From contig CM062292.1 of assembly GCA_031216915.1 (NCBI GenBank), positions 206,481,262-206,545,261 of the forward strand: a stretch of DNA of 64,000 nucleotides, in the 5' to 3' direction. Below, piece by piece: positions 21,111-33,552 of this stretch (within the stretch, counting starts at the first letter, position 1; every line of letters begins with the position of its first letter). The stretch is from Pictodentalium vernedei. Its lineage: Eukaryota; Mollusca; Scaphopoda; Dentaliida; Dentaliidae. Both the position numbers and the translations under genes were made by a program. Below the pieces are notes generated by a model. It saw nothing but the letters and a program-made list of their open reading frames with translations. It was not told the DNA's origin and searched no databases.

Positions 21111-22014
21111 ATATGAAAGAAAAATGGTTAGCATTTGGCTATTTTTGAGTAGCATTTTGCGATGCGAATCCAGTCATCTAATACCCTGTCGTGTAGGGGC
21201 AGACAACTTGAAAAACCTGATAGAACTAGGGCTCGAAATGTTAACAAATTTCTACCTATCCCAGGTGACAGGTAGTTTTTATTTCTACCTGTCTGCACCT
21301 GAACATGTTGAAGTGCAAACAAGATGTTCCATAGGCACAGCCCAAAGGCAAAGACATGTGTTGAGGACAGGTATACATTTTGAGCCCTGGATAGAACAAA
21401 AGATTGGGAGTTCAAGTGACATGACCTAAATAACTCGGGTTCACTGAGTGTACCAGAGTCTAATTTATTCCATGTAGGCCAATTCCACTTAACCTAATTC
21501 AGGATGACCATCTCCAAGTCTACCAAGTCCAGGTTGACCAATTCCAGTTAGACCAACATTGGTCTAACTGAGATTTTTTAACAAGGAATGAAAATTTAAG
21601 ATTTAGATTTCAGCAGCCTATTTTTTTTCAAATTTCAAGTGGCATTGTTGAACATATAACAATATTTTCAATTGATGTAATGAATTTTTATTGAATATAA
21701 ATGGAAACATGAATAAAAATAACACAAACAACAAATTGATTCTAGTTAGAAACACAAAGCCACCATGATTAGGATTAGCCTTGGTGTCTAAGAGTGTATT
21801 TTATTATTATTTATCATATGACTCGTCCGTTTTGTTCACTTTAAAACATTTGATATTTTGTTTTCATATTAATCAGTGATAAATAAAGCCTTCCGCCAAT
21901 TTCATTGGTCAATTTCAAAACTGAACAATTTGATTGGCTAAACAAAATACAACTGGGTCACATTTGCATAATTAGTCTGTGTGAAACACACAGACTATTG
22001 TCTTTGCACGGTTT

Positions 22015-22085
22015 CTTTTTCTTTTTTTTTTTTCTTTTTTTTTCTTTTTTTTTCTTCTTCTTCTTCTTCTTCTTCTTCTTCTCCT
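22015..22085 (+). repeat. pyrimidine microsatellite
   Basis: T-rich stretch grading into TTC repeats. Confidence 0.9.
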
Positions 22086-22282
22086 GTCTTCTGTCTTTTC
22101 ATAACTTTTTTGTCCGCAAGATAACTCGAAAACGAATTGCCCTATCTCGTTGATTTTTGGCATGCTGATAGACAGCCACAAGTTCTCGGCCACCTATGTT
22201 TTTCAGATTCCTGGGGCATCGGGGGTGTCGGTAGGGGTGTTTTGAAAGTGGGTCATGCCCATATCTCAGGCATGGTATGACA

Positions 22283-23418
22283 CAGGGACCAGCCTAGGGG
22301 GGAATTTTAGGGAGACTTCAAGTCTCCCTCCAGAAAAAATAGGGAGACTGCAGAGTCATGTAGGGAGACTTCATAGGTAAGTGGGGAAAATTAAGAATAT
22401 TCATGTACCACCCCCGCCGCCCCTTCATATTTTCAATTTATGGTCCTCCATTAACGTACAAATAATCCAGGTCCAGTTGTCTATGATGCATCTGTGCCAG
22501 GTTAAAAAATCACAATGTAATTATTGACTGAAAATCCCCCACTGCTACCTTCTCCTTCATGACCCCTCACCTCTTCTTCGTGCCAATCCCCCATCACCCT
22601 CCTGTGGTTGCCTTTCAACAAAGTCTACTAAGCTAATAATTTCCTAAGTCTGAAAGTGTGAACAGGACCAGATGTAAGAAGGTTGCTTGGGAGGTATTTT
22701 GTTAGTTAATAAACAAAATACATTCTGGGGTCGAGTATTTTGTAAAAGAAATGTCATTCCGCATCATTTTTATGGCATTCCGGTGTCATTCCGCGTCATT
22801 TCATGTCATTCCGATGTTTAGGAGGACCCTTTTTCAAGATCGTCCACATGCACACTTGTGTCCTGTACAAAGCTTTTCTTGACATCACTAAAGCTTTTTT
22901 TCATGTGTTTCAATTCCATTCGTGTTTTTCTGGGAATAGACGGCCTAACAGTTAACAGTCGTCAGCAAATCGAAATGAAAATAATGTGTTATAAAATACG
23001 TCCGTTGTGTATACATTTTCGGCATCCTAAGCGACGTAACCTACTTTCAAACTGGGTTGTTTTGTTGAGTCGCGTAAGTCACTTATTTTCGTTTCGACAC
23101 TTGAAGCACCGACTGGAACGCGACAAAATAGAAATAAAAAAAATCCGCCGAAAGCGACAATGGACAATTGCTTGTCGTGTGATTTCAAATAAATGGATGT
23201 TTATTTGACGAATTAAAATGCCCATTTATCACACTCGAGCACATTCGATTTTTGAAAATACTCGTTTTCATGTAAACCTCGCATCACTCAGTTCAGCCTT
23301 TTCTCATTTTGGCCAATTTTTAGAGGGCGACTTGTAATCGCCCCGACTATTTTTCTAGGCGACTTTGGACTTAGAAGGGCGACTTAATCGCCCTAGTCGC
23401 CCTCACGGCTGGTCCCTG
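22283..23418. mobile_element. hAT-like MITE, CAGGGACCAGCC family, copy 1
   Basis: Inverted ends CAGGGACCAGCC and GGCTGGTCCCTG with a perfect 8-bp duplication GTATGACA (22275-22282, 23419-23426). Subterminal GGGAGACTTCAAGTCTCCC and GGGCGACTTAATCGCCC repeats. No coding capacity. Confidence 0.92.
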
Positions 23419-25010
23419 GTATGACATATGGACCTGGGACCAACACGAAATGAGTTGACACTCGATGGAGATTCAAAATATGGGTCAAGGTCACAGAGGT
23501 CACCAAGGGGTCATTGAGTGCATTTTTCAGAATTGCTGGAAATCACATTTTTTGACCCCCTAAAGTATTCCTGACGTACACACATGCATTTTCATTTTTG
23601 ACGTAAAAAAAAGTGGGCGTGGTCCACATTTTTGAAAGTGGGTCATGCCCATATCTCTGGCGTGGTATGGCATATGGACCTGGGACCAACACCAAATGAG
23701 TCAACACTTGATGGAGATTCAAAATATGGGTCAAGGTCACGGAGGTCACCTAGGGGTCATTGAGTGCATTTTTCATAATTGCTAGAAATCACATTTTTTG
23801 ACCCCCTAAATCATTCCTGACATACACACATGCATTTTGACGTAAAAAAAAGTGGGCATGGCCAAAAGTTTTGAAAGTGGGTCATGCTCATATCTCAAGC
23901 GTGGTATGACGTATTGACCTGGGACCAACACCAAATGAGTCGACACTCGATGGAGATTCAAAATATGGGTCAAGGTCACTGAGGTCACCCAGGGGTCAAT
24001 GAGTGCATTTTTCATAATTGCTGGAAATCACATTTTTTGACCTCCAAATGCTTCCCCAAAATTCAGGCGTGCATTTTTTCACGAAAAAAGTGGGCGTGGC
24101 CAAAAATTTTGAAAGTGGGTCACGCTCATATCTCAAGCATGGTGTGACACATGGATCTGGAGCAAACACTAAATGAGTCAACACTCGATGGTGGTTCAAA
24201 AATATGGGTCAAGGTCACAGAGGTCACCTGGGGTCATTGAGTGCATTTTTTCAGAAATGCTGGAAATCACATTTTTTTTACCCCTGAAGCATTCCTGGCA
24301 TACACACATGCATTTTGACGTAAAAAAAGTGGGCGTGGCAAAAATCTTTGAAAGTGGGTCACGCTCATATCTCAAGCATGGTATGACATATGGACCTGGG
24401 ACCAACACCAAATGAGTCGACGCTCAATGGAGATTCAAAATATGGGTCAAGGTCACAGAAGTCACCCAGGGGTCATTGAGTGCATTTTTCATAATTGCTG
24501 GAAATCACATTTTTGACCCCCTAAAGCATTCCTGACGTGGACACATGCATTTTGACAAAAAAGTGGGCATTGCCAAAATTTTTGAAAGTGGGTCAGGCTC
24601 ATATTTCAAGCATGGTATTACGTATGGACCTGGGACCAAAACCAAATGAGTCGATACTCGATGGAGATTCAAAATATGGGTCATGGTCATGGAGGTCACC
24701 TAGGGGTCATTAAGTGTATCTTTCATAATTGCTAGAAATCACATTTGTTGACCCCCTGAAGCATTCCTGACATACACACATGCATTTTGACGTAAAAAAG
24801 TGGGCGTGGCCAAAATTTTTGAAAGTGGGTCATGCTCTTATCTCAAGGATGGTATGACACATAGACATGGGGACCAACACCAAATGAATCAACACTCCAT
24901 AGAGGTTCACAATATGGACAAGGTCACTGAGGTCACCCAGGGATAACTGAGTGCACTTTTTAGTATTGCTGGGAATCACATTTTTGCACACCTAATGCAT
25001 TCTCTTGACA

Positions 25011-25880
25011 AACCTTTTTAATGCTGTGCACAAATATGCCTTTTCTGGTTTCTTCTGAATATCTGTAAATACTGTTTACGAAAATCCATTCCAGATTTGT
25101 TTAAAAATATGTTACTCCTGAAAATAACCCTCCATAAATTCTCTTTCTATATAGTTTTTTTCCCAATAGATATTTTAACTCCTTTCTTACAAGCTTGAAT
25201 TTACTGGATGCAGTAAATTCTATTTCTCTAGTGTTAACATTATTTTCTATTTCAATGATTTTTGTCTGATGGATTCTTTACTATTCTACTGAAATTTGGC
25301 ACATATGTAGAGCTTCATTAGAAGTTTCTCACCTGGATCATGGCATTTCTGAAGTTTTTCTTTTTCTGCCAAAACCGTGCAAAATGTTGTCACAATGTTA
25401 CATTTTGCCACAATTCTCAAACAAGACCCAGGACGATTTGGCTGGAGCTTTCATTATATTTGTAGCATGACTTACTACACCTGACTACATAAGCTGTATT
25501 ACCCACGTTGCTCCCTTTTGACCTCAAAATTCGGAGCAAAGTACAATTTTGGAAAAACTGGTCAATTTTCACATGCAATTTCTCAGCTATGCGGCCACAT
25601 TTTTTTCAAAACGTTTCCTGTGAGAAGTTTGAGCATTCATCCAAGAATAATTTGGCCGTAAAATATTCTATTCAAAGTTTTAACCTTAAACTCATTTTCG
25701 AGCCTTTAATTCGACTACCCTTAACTCGTTCATAAAAATGGCTCATTTTTAGTTCATTTTTCTTCCATTTACGAATGGTATATCGAAAAGTGATGCACAT
25801 GTTCGATTCACAATTACCTATCAAGCATATTTTCTATTGTACATTTGGTTGTAAAGTTTAACCATATGCCCATTCTGTTT
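25011..25880. other. no recognisable feature
   Basis: AT-rich, possibly the degenerate 3' part of the preceding tandem-repeat element. Only short open frames. Confidence 0.4.
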
Positions 25881-25884
25881 GCAT

Positions 25885-26480
25885 AAAGATAGATGCTGTC
25901 CAAAAAACTCATGCTTTTTCAGAATTTGGTACGATTAAGTGACAATTTACTCCATTCCTAATTGATTGAGTGCTGAATGTTTTCAGTAGCTGCATGCAGC
26001 AGTCATAGTATGAAAACTTTTGTTTTATATGTGAGTATTAAAGTTTAACACTTAGCAGATTTGAGACTCTCATATGGGTACTGTCTGAATAATTGTGATT
26101 TTGGTAATATCTGAAAATTCTGTTGACATTCAGATTTACAGTTCAAGTCCAAGAAGATTTTCCTTGATAAGGTAGCTGTAACGTTTAACCCAATCCCTGT
26201 TTCGGATGCATAAAGATAGGTGCCGTGGAGAATAACTCCATTTTTCAGAATTTGTTAAGTTTAAGTTGCAATTTACTCCATTCCTAATTGATTGAGTGCT
26301 GACTGTTGTCTATATGGGTGCATGCGGCTAGCAAAGTATGACAACTTTTGTTTTACATGTTATTATTAAAAGTTTAATCCTTGGCAGATTTGAGAGTTCC
26401 CAAGTGGGTACTGTTGAAATAATTGTTATTTTCATAAAATCAGTACCTGAATATTTGTAAGCATGCAGTGATCTTTTGGT
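25885..26480 (+). repeat. about 326-bp tandem duplication
   Basis: CTCCATTCCTAATTGATTGA recurs about 326 bp apart, with GCAGATTTGAGA and related phrases in the same order. A related phrase (GGCAGATTTGAGACTTCTC) returns near 31.36 kb beyond the hAT-like insertion. Confidence 0.7.
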
Positions 26481-26677
26481 CAGCGCTGCAAATAAGCGTC
26501 CGGACACGGACAATGTCCGGCCGAAATCAGTTACGGTCGGTCTTCATGTCCGGCGGTCAATTACTACAGTCATCTGTGTAAAATCAACCCAGCCCAACCA
26601 CACTGCCGTCGCAGTAGTCTCCATGACGGACATTCAGTTATTAAAATCATCTGCGTCCCGTCACCAGCCCTGCTACC

Positions 26678-28217
26678 GGTGCACCTTTATACCGCAGGTC
26701 CCCGATTTTACCGCAGGCTACCGCAGGTCCCTCAAAATTACCGCAGGTCCCTTGTTTTTCTGGGTATTATCTTTGTTTTAACTAACAGTTTGAGGCAACT
26801 GTCGTCTCGTTGATATTTGGGGGTATTTTACACCAAAAATCAACAATAACGGAGCGTTAAATGACGGAGAGAGTGAAGATGAGGGGAAAAACTAAAAGGG
26901 ACCTGCGGTAGCTTTTATTTTACCGCAGGTCCGTTGTTTTGCGAAGATAACAGCAAAACAAGCGACCTGCGGTATATTAAAAATATGTTAAGATAACCAG
27001 TTTTGATCATCAACTAAAAAACAGTTTCATTATAATTTTTTTACATGGTAATGCATCCCAATTCCAATAGCTTCTGATAGTTTTGTTCTGCCGCAGGTTC
27101 CTTGTTTTGTGAATTTTTCACCCTAATAGTGAGGCTTGGAGTGGGATGACCAGGAGACTTATGTTAGATCACGATAGTTCTAACATGCCGCATGGAAATA
27201 CTTAAAAAAGGACCCGCGGTAGCTTGTGATAGTAATGTTTTTAATATACCGCAGGCCCCTCGATTTGTGGGAGTAACAGCAAAACGAGGGACCTGCGGTA
27301 TATTAAAAATAAATATGCGAAGGATTTAGTGACCTGTGGTAAGGATACCCCCACGGCGCAGACCGGTCTCATCCCTGAATCCCCGCGAAACAAAACATTT
27401 ATCAGTATTAACCTGCAGTAAATGACGGAGATAGTGAAGATAAGGGGAAAAACTGAAAGGGACCTGCGGTAGCCCTCTCTCGCCCCCCCCCCCCCCCCCC
27501 CCCATAAAACTCTGGTACATTGCCCGAGTTTTTTTTTGGGGGGGGGGGGGGGGCAGGGAAATAATTCATTTGGACCTGCGCTAGCTTGTGATAAAGTTTT
27601 AATATACCGCAGGTCCCTCGACTTGTGGAAGAAACAGCCATCTTGTTTTGCGAAAGAAGGGACTTGTGGTAGTTTATGGTAGATTTTGGGACCTGTGGTC
27701 ATGCTCGACAGCCTGCCTTTTATGCCCAATAAATGCAATAAATTACCAAAAAGCCACAACCAAGAAATACGATATAGTAGTGTTAAAAAGTTGCAACGCT
27801 GAAATATTTTGAATCATGTTCCCGAGTGTGGCGGGGGCCACATGGGGTGGGATGCCATCATGGGTAATTTTCCTGACACATGGCAAGCTCTGAAAGCCTG
27901 ATGAATTGCATATCGGAATGTTATGTACAATAGAAGACAGTTTTTATATTAGTTATAGTTTTATAGGTCTGCACACGTTGTTTTGACAAGAAGAGCGCGA
28001 TAAGTTTATGTTGTTTATATAGCGTAAATGGAAAAATATGCTCCGTTATTATTGATTTTTGGTGTAAAATACCCCCAAATATCAACGAGACGACAGTTGC
28101 CTCGAACTATTAGTTAAAACAAAGATAGTACCCCGCAAAACAAGGGACCTGCGGTAATTTTGAGGGACCTGCGGTAGTCTGCGGTAAAATCGGGGACCTG
28201 CGGTATAAAGGCGCACC
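26678..28217. mobile_element. long-TIR element (MULE-like) with iterated ACCTGCGGTA
   Basis: Ends GGTGCACCTTTATACCGCAG and the inverse of GGTGCGCCTTTATACCGCAG, with inverted arms of over 150 bp. A perfect 10-bp duplication CCCTGCTACC (26668-26677, 28218-28227). TACCGCAGGTCCC and its inverse recur many times. A 10-bp duplication with long inverted repeats suggests a Mutator-like non-autonomous element. Confidence 0.8.
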
Positions 28218-28695
28218 CCCTGCTACCATCTCAGTATAAATTTTTTTGAAAGGTGTGCTCGTTTTGTTCATAAAAAAACAATAATTTGTAATGCCTGCCA
28301 TGTGCAGTCAACAGTGGTAAATGGCTTTTTCAACACACCCCTTTTTCGACCCTGTTTCGGCTTATCGCGTCTGAGTCTGGACGTTTCGGACCGTGTACGA
28401 TTCAGACTAAATGGGTGGACGATTCGGACCACATTAATGAATCGGTTAATTTGTACAGGGTTGGTCTGTGTAAATTAATCGATTGGTGCAAGTAATTGAT
28501 CAGAAACGTAATGGAAATTCCCCATCAGAGCCAGAGCTGTTAAATTAGCTCCCTTGATGTGCAAATCCATGATTGGTCAAAACAGCACGGATATTTTTGA
28601 AAACATTCACTGTCAAAATAAACAAATGGCAGATGCATTACAACACAAGCAAATACCACGAGTTTTTCTTTGATAATCTCTGGATTTGGCTTAAG

Positions 28696-29819
28696 CAGGG
28701 ACCAGCCGTGAGGGCGACTAGGGCGATTATGTCGCCCTTCTAAGCCCAAAGTCACCTAGAAAAATAGTCGGGGCAATTACAAGTCGCCCTCTAAAAATTG
28801 GCCAAAATGAGGAAAGGCTGAACTGAGTGATGCGAGGTTTACATGAAAACAAAAATCAAATGTGCTCGAGTGTGATAAATGGGCATTTTAATTCGTCAAA
28901 TAAACGTCCATTTATTTGAAATCACACAACAATCAATTGTCCATTGTCGCTTTTGGCGGATTTTTTTATTTCTATTTTGTTGCATTTCAGTCGGAGCTTC
29001 ATGTGTTGAAACGAAAATAGATGACTTACGCGACTCAACAAAATCACCCGGTTTGAAAGTAGGTTACGTCGCTTAGGATGCTGAAAATGTATACACAACG
29101 GAAGTATTTTATAACACAGTATTTTCATTTCATTTTGCTGACGACTGTTAACTGTTTGGCTGTCTATTCCCAGAAAAACACGAATGGAATTGAAACACAT
29201 GAAAAAAAGCTTTCGTGATGACAAGAAAAGCTTTGTACAGGACACAAGTGTGCATGTGGACGATCTTGAAAAAGGGTCCTCCTAAACACCGGAATGACAC
29301 AAAATGACGCGGAATGACACCGGAATGCCATAAAAATGATGCAGAATGACATTTCTTTTACAAAATACCCGACCCCAGAATGTATTTTGTTTATTAACTA
29401 ACAACGTACCTCTCAAGCAACCTTCTTACATCTGGTCCTGTTCACAATTTCAGACTTAGGAAATTATTAGCTCAGTAGACTTTGGTGAAAGGCAACCACA
29501 GGAGGGTTTGGGAGATTGGCACGAAGAAGAGGGGAGGGGTCATGAAGGAGAGGGTAGCAGTGGGGGATTTTCAGTCAATAATTACTTTGTGATTTTTTAA
29601 CCTGGCACAGATGCATCAAAGACAACTGGACCTGGATTATTTGGACGTTAATGGAGGACCACAAATTGAAAATATGAAGGGGCGGCGGGGATGATACATG
29701 AATATTCTTAATTTTCCCCACTTGCCTATGAAGTCTCCCTACATTTCTCTGCAGTCTCCCTATTTTTTCTGGAGGGAGACTTGAAGTCTCCCTAAAATTC
29801 CCCCCTAGGCTGGTCCCTG
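28696..29819. mobile_element. hAT-like MITE, CAGGGACCAGCC family, copy 2
   Basis: Same ends as copy 1, in opposite orientation, with a perfect 8-bp duplication GGCTTAAG (28688-28695, 29820-29827). Collinear with copy 1 across its length. Confidence 0.92.
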
Positions 29820-30405
29820 GGCTTAAGTTATCGACTCGACAGGCAATTCAAAATGAACGTTTGATGAGAAAAAATGCTTCTTGAAAAAATAATGCACACG
29901 ATTGCGCGCGATTTTCAATGCCTCTCATCCTAAATTGGGAGGCAGTGTCCTCCGCGAGTACCAATACCATTGCGCTTCTTTCCCGCAAAAGCCTGGACCA
30001 ACCGGCCACTCATCGTTGATTTAGTGCTGAAATTGTTTGATAAATTGTTCACTATGAATGATGCCTGTTTCAATTAAAAGAAAATTGATCTATTACCATT
30101 CTTTTTAATTACCTGATTTGTGTTTCTCCATCCTTGCACTTTGTCTCTTCACCTGTCCAACAATTCAAGGAACTTTTACTTGCCTCCCCATGCATGATGC
30201 AATTGGATTATAATAATTATCGAGTCACAATGAGCGAAATTCGTCCTTTGGGAGAAGAAAAGGAGTGTCTGACATCTATATATTGACCTCAATTAGGCAT
30301 TTTTGGATGTCCGGCCCAAAATTTATCATGTCCGGCCCAAATTGTCTGGGGCCTGACATCACGTCCGGAGCAATTATTTTTTTTATTTGCAGCCCTGCTT
30401 TCGGT

Positions 30406-31600
30406 CCTATATAAAGGTGTAAATAGTTAAAGTTGAACAGTTCATCAGACAGAAATAATGCCAAACTCTGCCATTGACAGGTAAATAATGAATGGAAATT
30501 TCATTGCATTGAACCATCCCCACGGTTTCCACGCAAGGCGTGGTGTTTTCCACACGGTCAGAACACTTGATTTTATGCCCAAATGTCGGCCAGGCTACGT
30601 AGAACAAGTTCTGAAAATTGCAAGTCGCTGCTTCAGCGGTCTGGACACAGTGAGCGTATGTCTGAAGTGCTATTTCAATGTCTTGTATGCAAATTCTCAT
30701 TAATCTTTTCCTGCCAAAAACCTACTCATCGCCATTTTCTTTTCACTTTTAACTTCCGATGATTCTCATAGGTTTCAAGGTTGCGATGGGATCCCTGGGT
30801 GCTGTTCTTAAAGAAACTACTTTCATTTACAGGCATCTCTCCGTCAGCCACGCTCTATTGTAACTTTTAAGTGGACCTACCCCAGAGAGGGGGCACCACG
30901 AGAGACTGTGCCCATTCCCACCCTCTTCTTTCGCTCCGACTTGAAAAAGACCAAATTCAGAAAATTACCTCCTCTCTTCAAAAACGCTATATGTCAGCGA
31001 ATTCTCCGCGGATTTCCATGAAATTTTCACTCAGCATTCACGAATAGTTGCTCCATCGGATGCCTGGAAAGGTGACACGAATTGTGCATTTTCTCAAGTC
31101 TAATTTGAAAAGAGCGTATGCGCATGCGCGTGAGGCTCCCACGAGCTATGCGCTCGGTTGTTGGATTTTTCAGGCACAGGTCAAGTTGGGCAGAGCTTCT
31201 AGAACGAACGTTGAAAATTTCAAGTTGCTACTCCAAAAACTCTCTCCACAATCTACTGTACATGTAACGGAGTGTATACTTTTTATGATCTGCCGGCAGT
31301 ACCAACCACCCTTCTAGTTTTATATCTTGTTATTATTAATAAACGTTTAACCCTTGGCAGATTTGAGACTTCTCTTATGGGAACATCCACAGTGTTTTCA
31401 CCCGGTCACAGGACTCAAGAAAGATACTAAACTGTCGAGCGGGGATAGAACACATTCTCAGAATTTCAAGTGGCAGCCCTGGATGGTCTGGTTACAATTG
31501 GCGTATGTCCTTGTTTTGCCCACAACGAATAGTCAGGGGTTACATCTGTCTTTCCCTCTATCTTTCTGCATATAGGGTATATTGTTTGTCCGTCTAACCT
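30406..31600. other. no gene seen
   Basis: Continuation of the tandem-duplicated host sequence that the hAT-like element split. No domain, SINE or inverted termini found. Confidence 0.4.
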
Positions 31601-32625
31601 CTCTTATTAGCTCATCTTGACAAAGTCAAGCTGAGCAAATTTCATTCCTCTCTGTCCGTCGTCCACCGTGCGTCAACACCATTTTTTGGTCTCCTCCTCC
31701 AAAGCCACTGGGCCAATTCAAGCGAAAGTTTGTGTGAGTGATGATTCCAAAGGGGCATTGCATTTTTGTTCAACTCAACATGCCCAGTCCCATAGGAAGG
31801 GAGTGGGAAAAATGCTCCAAAAATTTTTTAAAATCTTCTCAAGAACCAGTGTGTACAATGACTTGACATTTGCTATGGAACTTCCTTTGGGGAGTAGAGT
31901 CAACTTTTTTTCAAACGAAGTTCGTGAAGCCATATTTGGCTTTGTAATGGGACGGATAAGATTTATTACCCTGCCCAAAATTTCTATTTTCTTAACCGAT
32001 AGTCCGGTATGAACCAAATTTGGTATGTGGTATTATTGGGTCATAAGTACTTGACCCATGCAAAAAAAAATAAAAAATTCCCGCATCCCATGGGAACCCT
32101 GGGAGCTAAAATTAGAATTATTTTCAAACGTCCATATTTCCCAAACCCCACGGAACAGAGGGCTTTTATTTGGTATGAAGTATCCTTATGACCAGTAGAA
32201 TTGAATGGTTAAAAATTTGCCATCGGTTATGTTAGGGTGTTCTGTAATGGGCATCGGAAAAAGTGCCGAGTCAGCATATTTGCAAAAATTTTTAAAAAAT
32301 CTTTTTCTCCAGAACCAATCATCAGAATCTTTTGATATTTGGTATACCGCATTCATATGGGGGTCAGATGCAAGTTTGTTGAAATAAAAAAGCTCATTGG
32401 TTCATATTTGGGCTCACTATAGGAGCCCGAATTTTTAACATAGGGTTATATGGGGAATATTCTTTAAAAATCTTCTTCTTCAGAACCACCAGTCAGAATC
32501 TCTTTCTCTTGATGTTTGGTATGCATCATTGTTACGAGGGTCAGATTCAAGATTGTTCAAACCAAGTCCCTAGGTTGATATTTGGGCTTCCTACAGAAGC
32601 ACAAATTTTAACTTTGTTCAATAAT

Positions 32626-32649
32626 GGGGGGGGGGGGGGGGGGGGGGGG
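32626..32649 (+). repeat. poly(G) tract
   Basis: Twenty-four consecutive G. Confidence 0.95.
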
Positions 32650-32894
32650 AGGTAATTTCTTCTTCAGAGCCACCAGTCAGAATGGTCAGAATGCTTTCAT
32701 ATTTGGTATGCAACATGGAACATGGGGGTCAGATTCAAGTTTGTTCAAATCAGATCCCTAGGTATATATTTGGGCTCGCTATGGTAGCCCAATTTTTTTA
32801 CTTAGTGCAATATGTGGAAATTTCTTTAAAAATCTTCAGATACACCAGTCGGAATGCTTTCATATTTTGTATACAACATCTCTAGAGGGCAGGT

Positions 32895-32925
<31 letters not shown>
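32895..32925 (+). repeat. poly(G) tract
   Basis: Thirty-one consecutive G. Confidence 0.95.
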
Positions 32926-32928
<3 letters not shown>

Positions 32929-33552
32929 ATTCCAGTTTGTTCAATTCGAGTGCCTGGGTTAATATTTGGGCTCCATATGGGAACCTGAAATTTAACTTAG
33001 TACAATATGAGGGGATTTCTTCAAAAATCTTCTTCTTCAGATCCACTAGTCAGAATGCTTTCATATTTGGTATACAACATCTCTAGGGGAAGGGGGGGTG
33101 TAAGATTCAAGTTTGTTCAAATCGGATCCATCAGTTAATATTTGGGCTCACTATGGTAGCCCAAATTTTAACTTGATGCAATATGAAGAAATTTCTTTAA
33201 AATTTCTCTTCTTCAGATCCCACAGTAAGAATGCTTTCATATTTGGTACACAACATCTCAAGAGATGTCAGATTCAACTGTGTTCAAATTGAGAGCTTGT
33301 GTTAATATTTGGGCTCCCTATGGAGCCGGAATTGGCCATTTTGCTGAAGAATTAAAAATTTTGTATTCAGTACCCTCTAGAGGTGTGTAACTAAGATTAA
33401 TCCACAAAGGTTGTATCAAAGGGCTTCATTGGGGAGCTCTACATTTTACTTCATGATCAACTGAAGAAAAGGCATGATGCCCGTATTATTTTTGTCACTC
33501 CTGAGGGACTCAAGAATATTTTACAAAACTACTGGTTGTTAAACTTCGTCCA

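Larger units (their letters stand above)
21973..25010 (+). mobile_element. element with 238-bp tandem units and AGGTCA direct repeats
   Basis: It starts near a hairpin AGTCTGTGTG/CACACAGACT, followed by a TTC-rich microsatellite. Units begin with GAAAGTGGGTCA at 22244, 23634, 23873, 24111, 24350, 24584 and 24821, spaced about 234-239 bp. Most units contain AGGTCAC[AT]GAGGTCA or a close variant. A hAT-like MITE (22283-23418) interrupts the first unit. Confidence 0.85.
26481..30397. mobile_element. hAT-like composite element, 3.9 kb
   Basis: Inverted ends CAGCGCTGCAAATAA and TTATTTGCAGCCCTG. The flanks CTTTTGGT (26473-26480) and CTTTCGGT (30398-30405) form an 8-bp duplication with one mismatch. 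Subterminal GTCCGG motifs occur at both ends. Two further elements are nested inside (26678-28217 and 28696-29819). No transposase is visible. Confidence 0.75.
31603..33545 (+). mobile_element. hairpin-ended element with about 190-bp tandem units
   Basis: The left end TTAGCTCATCTTGACAAAGT has a hairpin CTTGAC/GTCAAG. Units repeat TCTTCTTCAGATCCACCAGT, TTTCATATTTGGTATGC and GGGCTCCCTATGG. Two long poly(G) tracts (32626-32649, 32895-32925) lie inside units. Confidence 0.7.

Noticed and set aside
21972-22193. Arg/Lys-rich minus-strand open frame
   Set aside because: It is the translation of a TTC microsatellite.
22858-23208. 116-residue open frame in the hAT-like MITE
   Set aside because: The reverse copy at 28.9-29.2 kb has a similar open frame only because the DNA is collinear. 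No domain, and substitutions show no coding pattern.
27241-27759. 172-residue minus-strand open frame
   Set aside because: It lies inside the MULE-like element and runs through poly(G) and iterated ACCTGCGGTA motifs. Low complexity, no domain.
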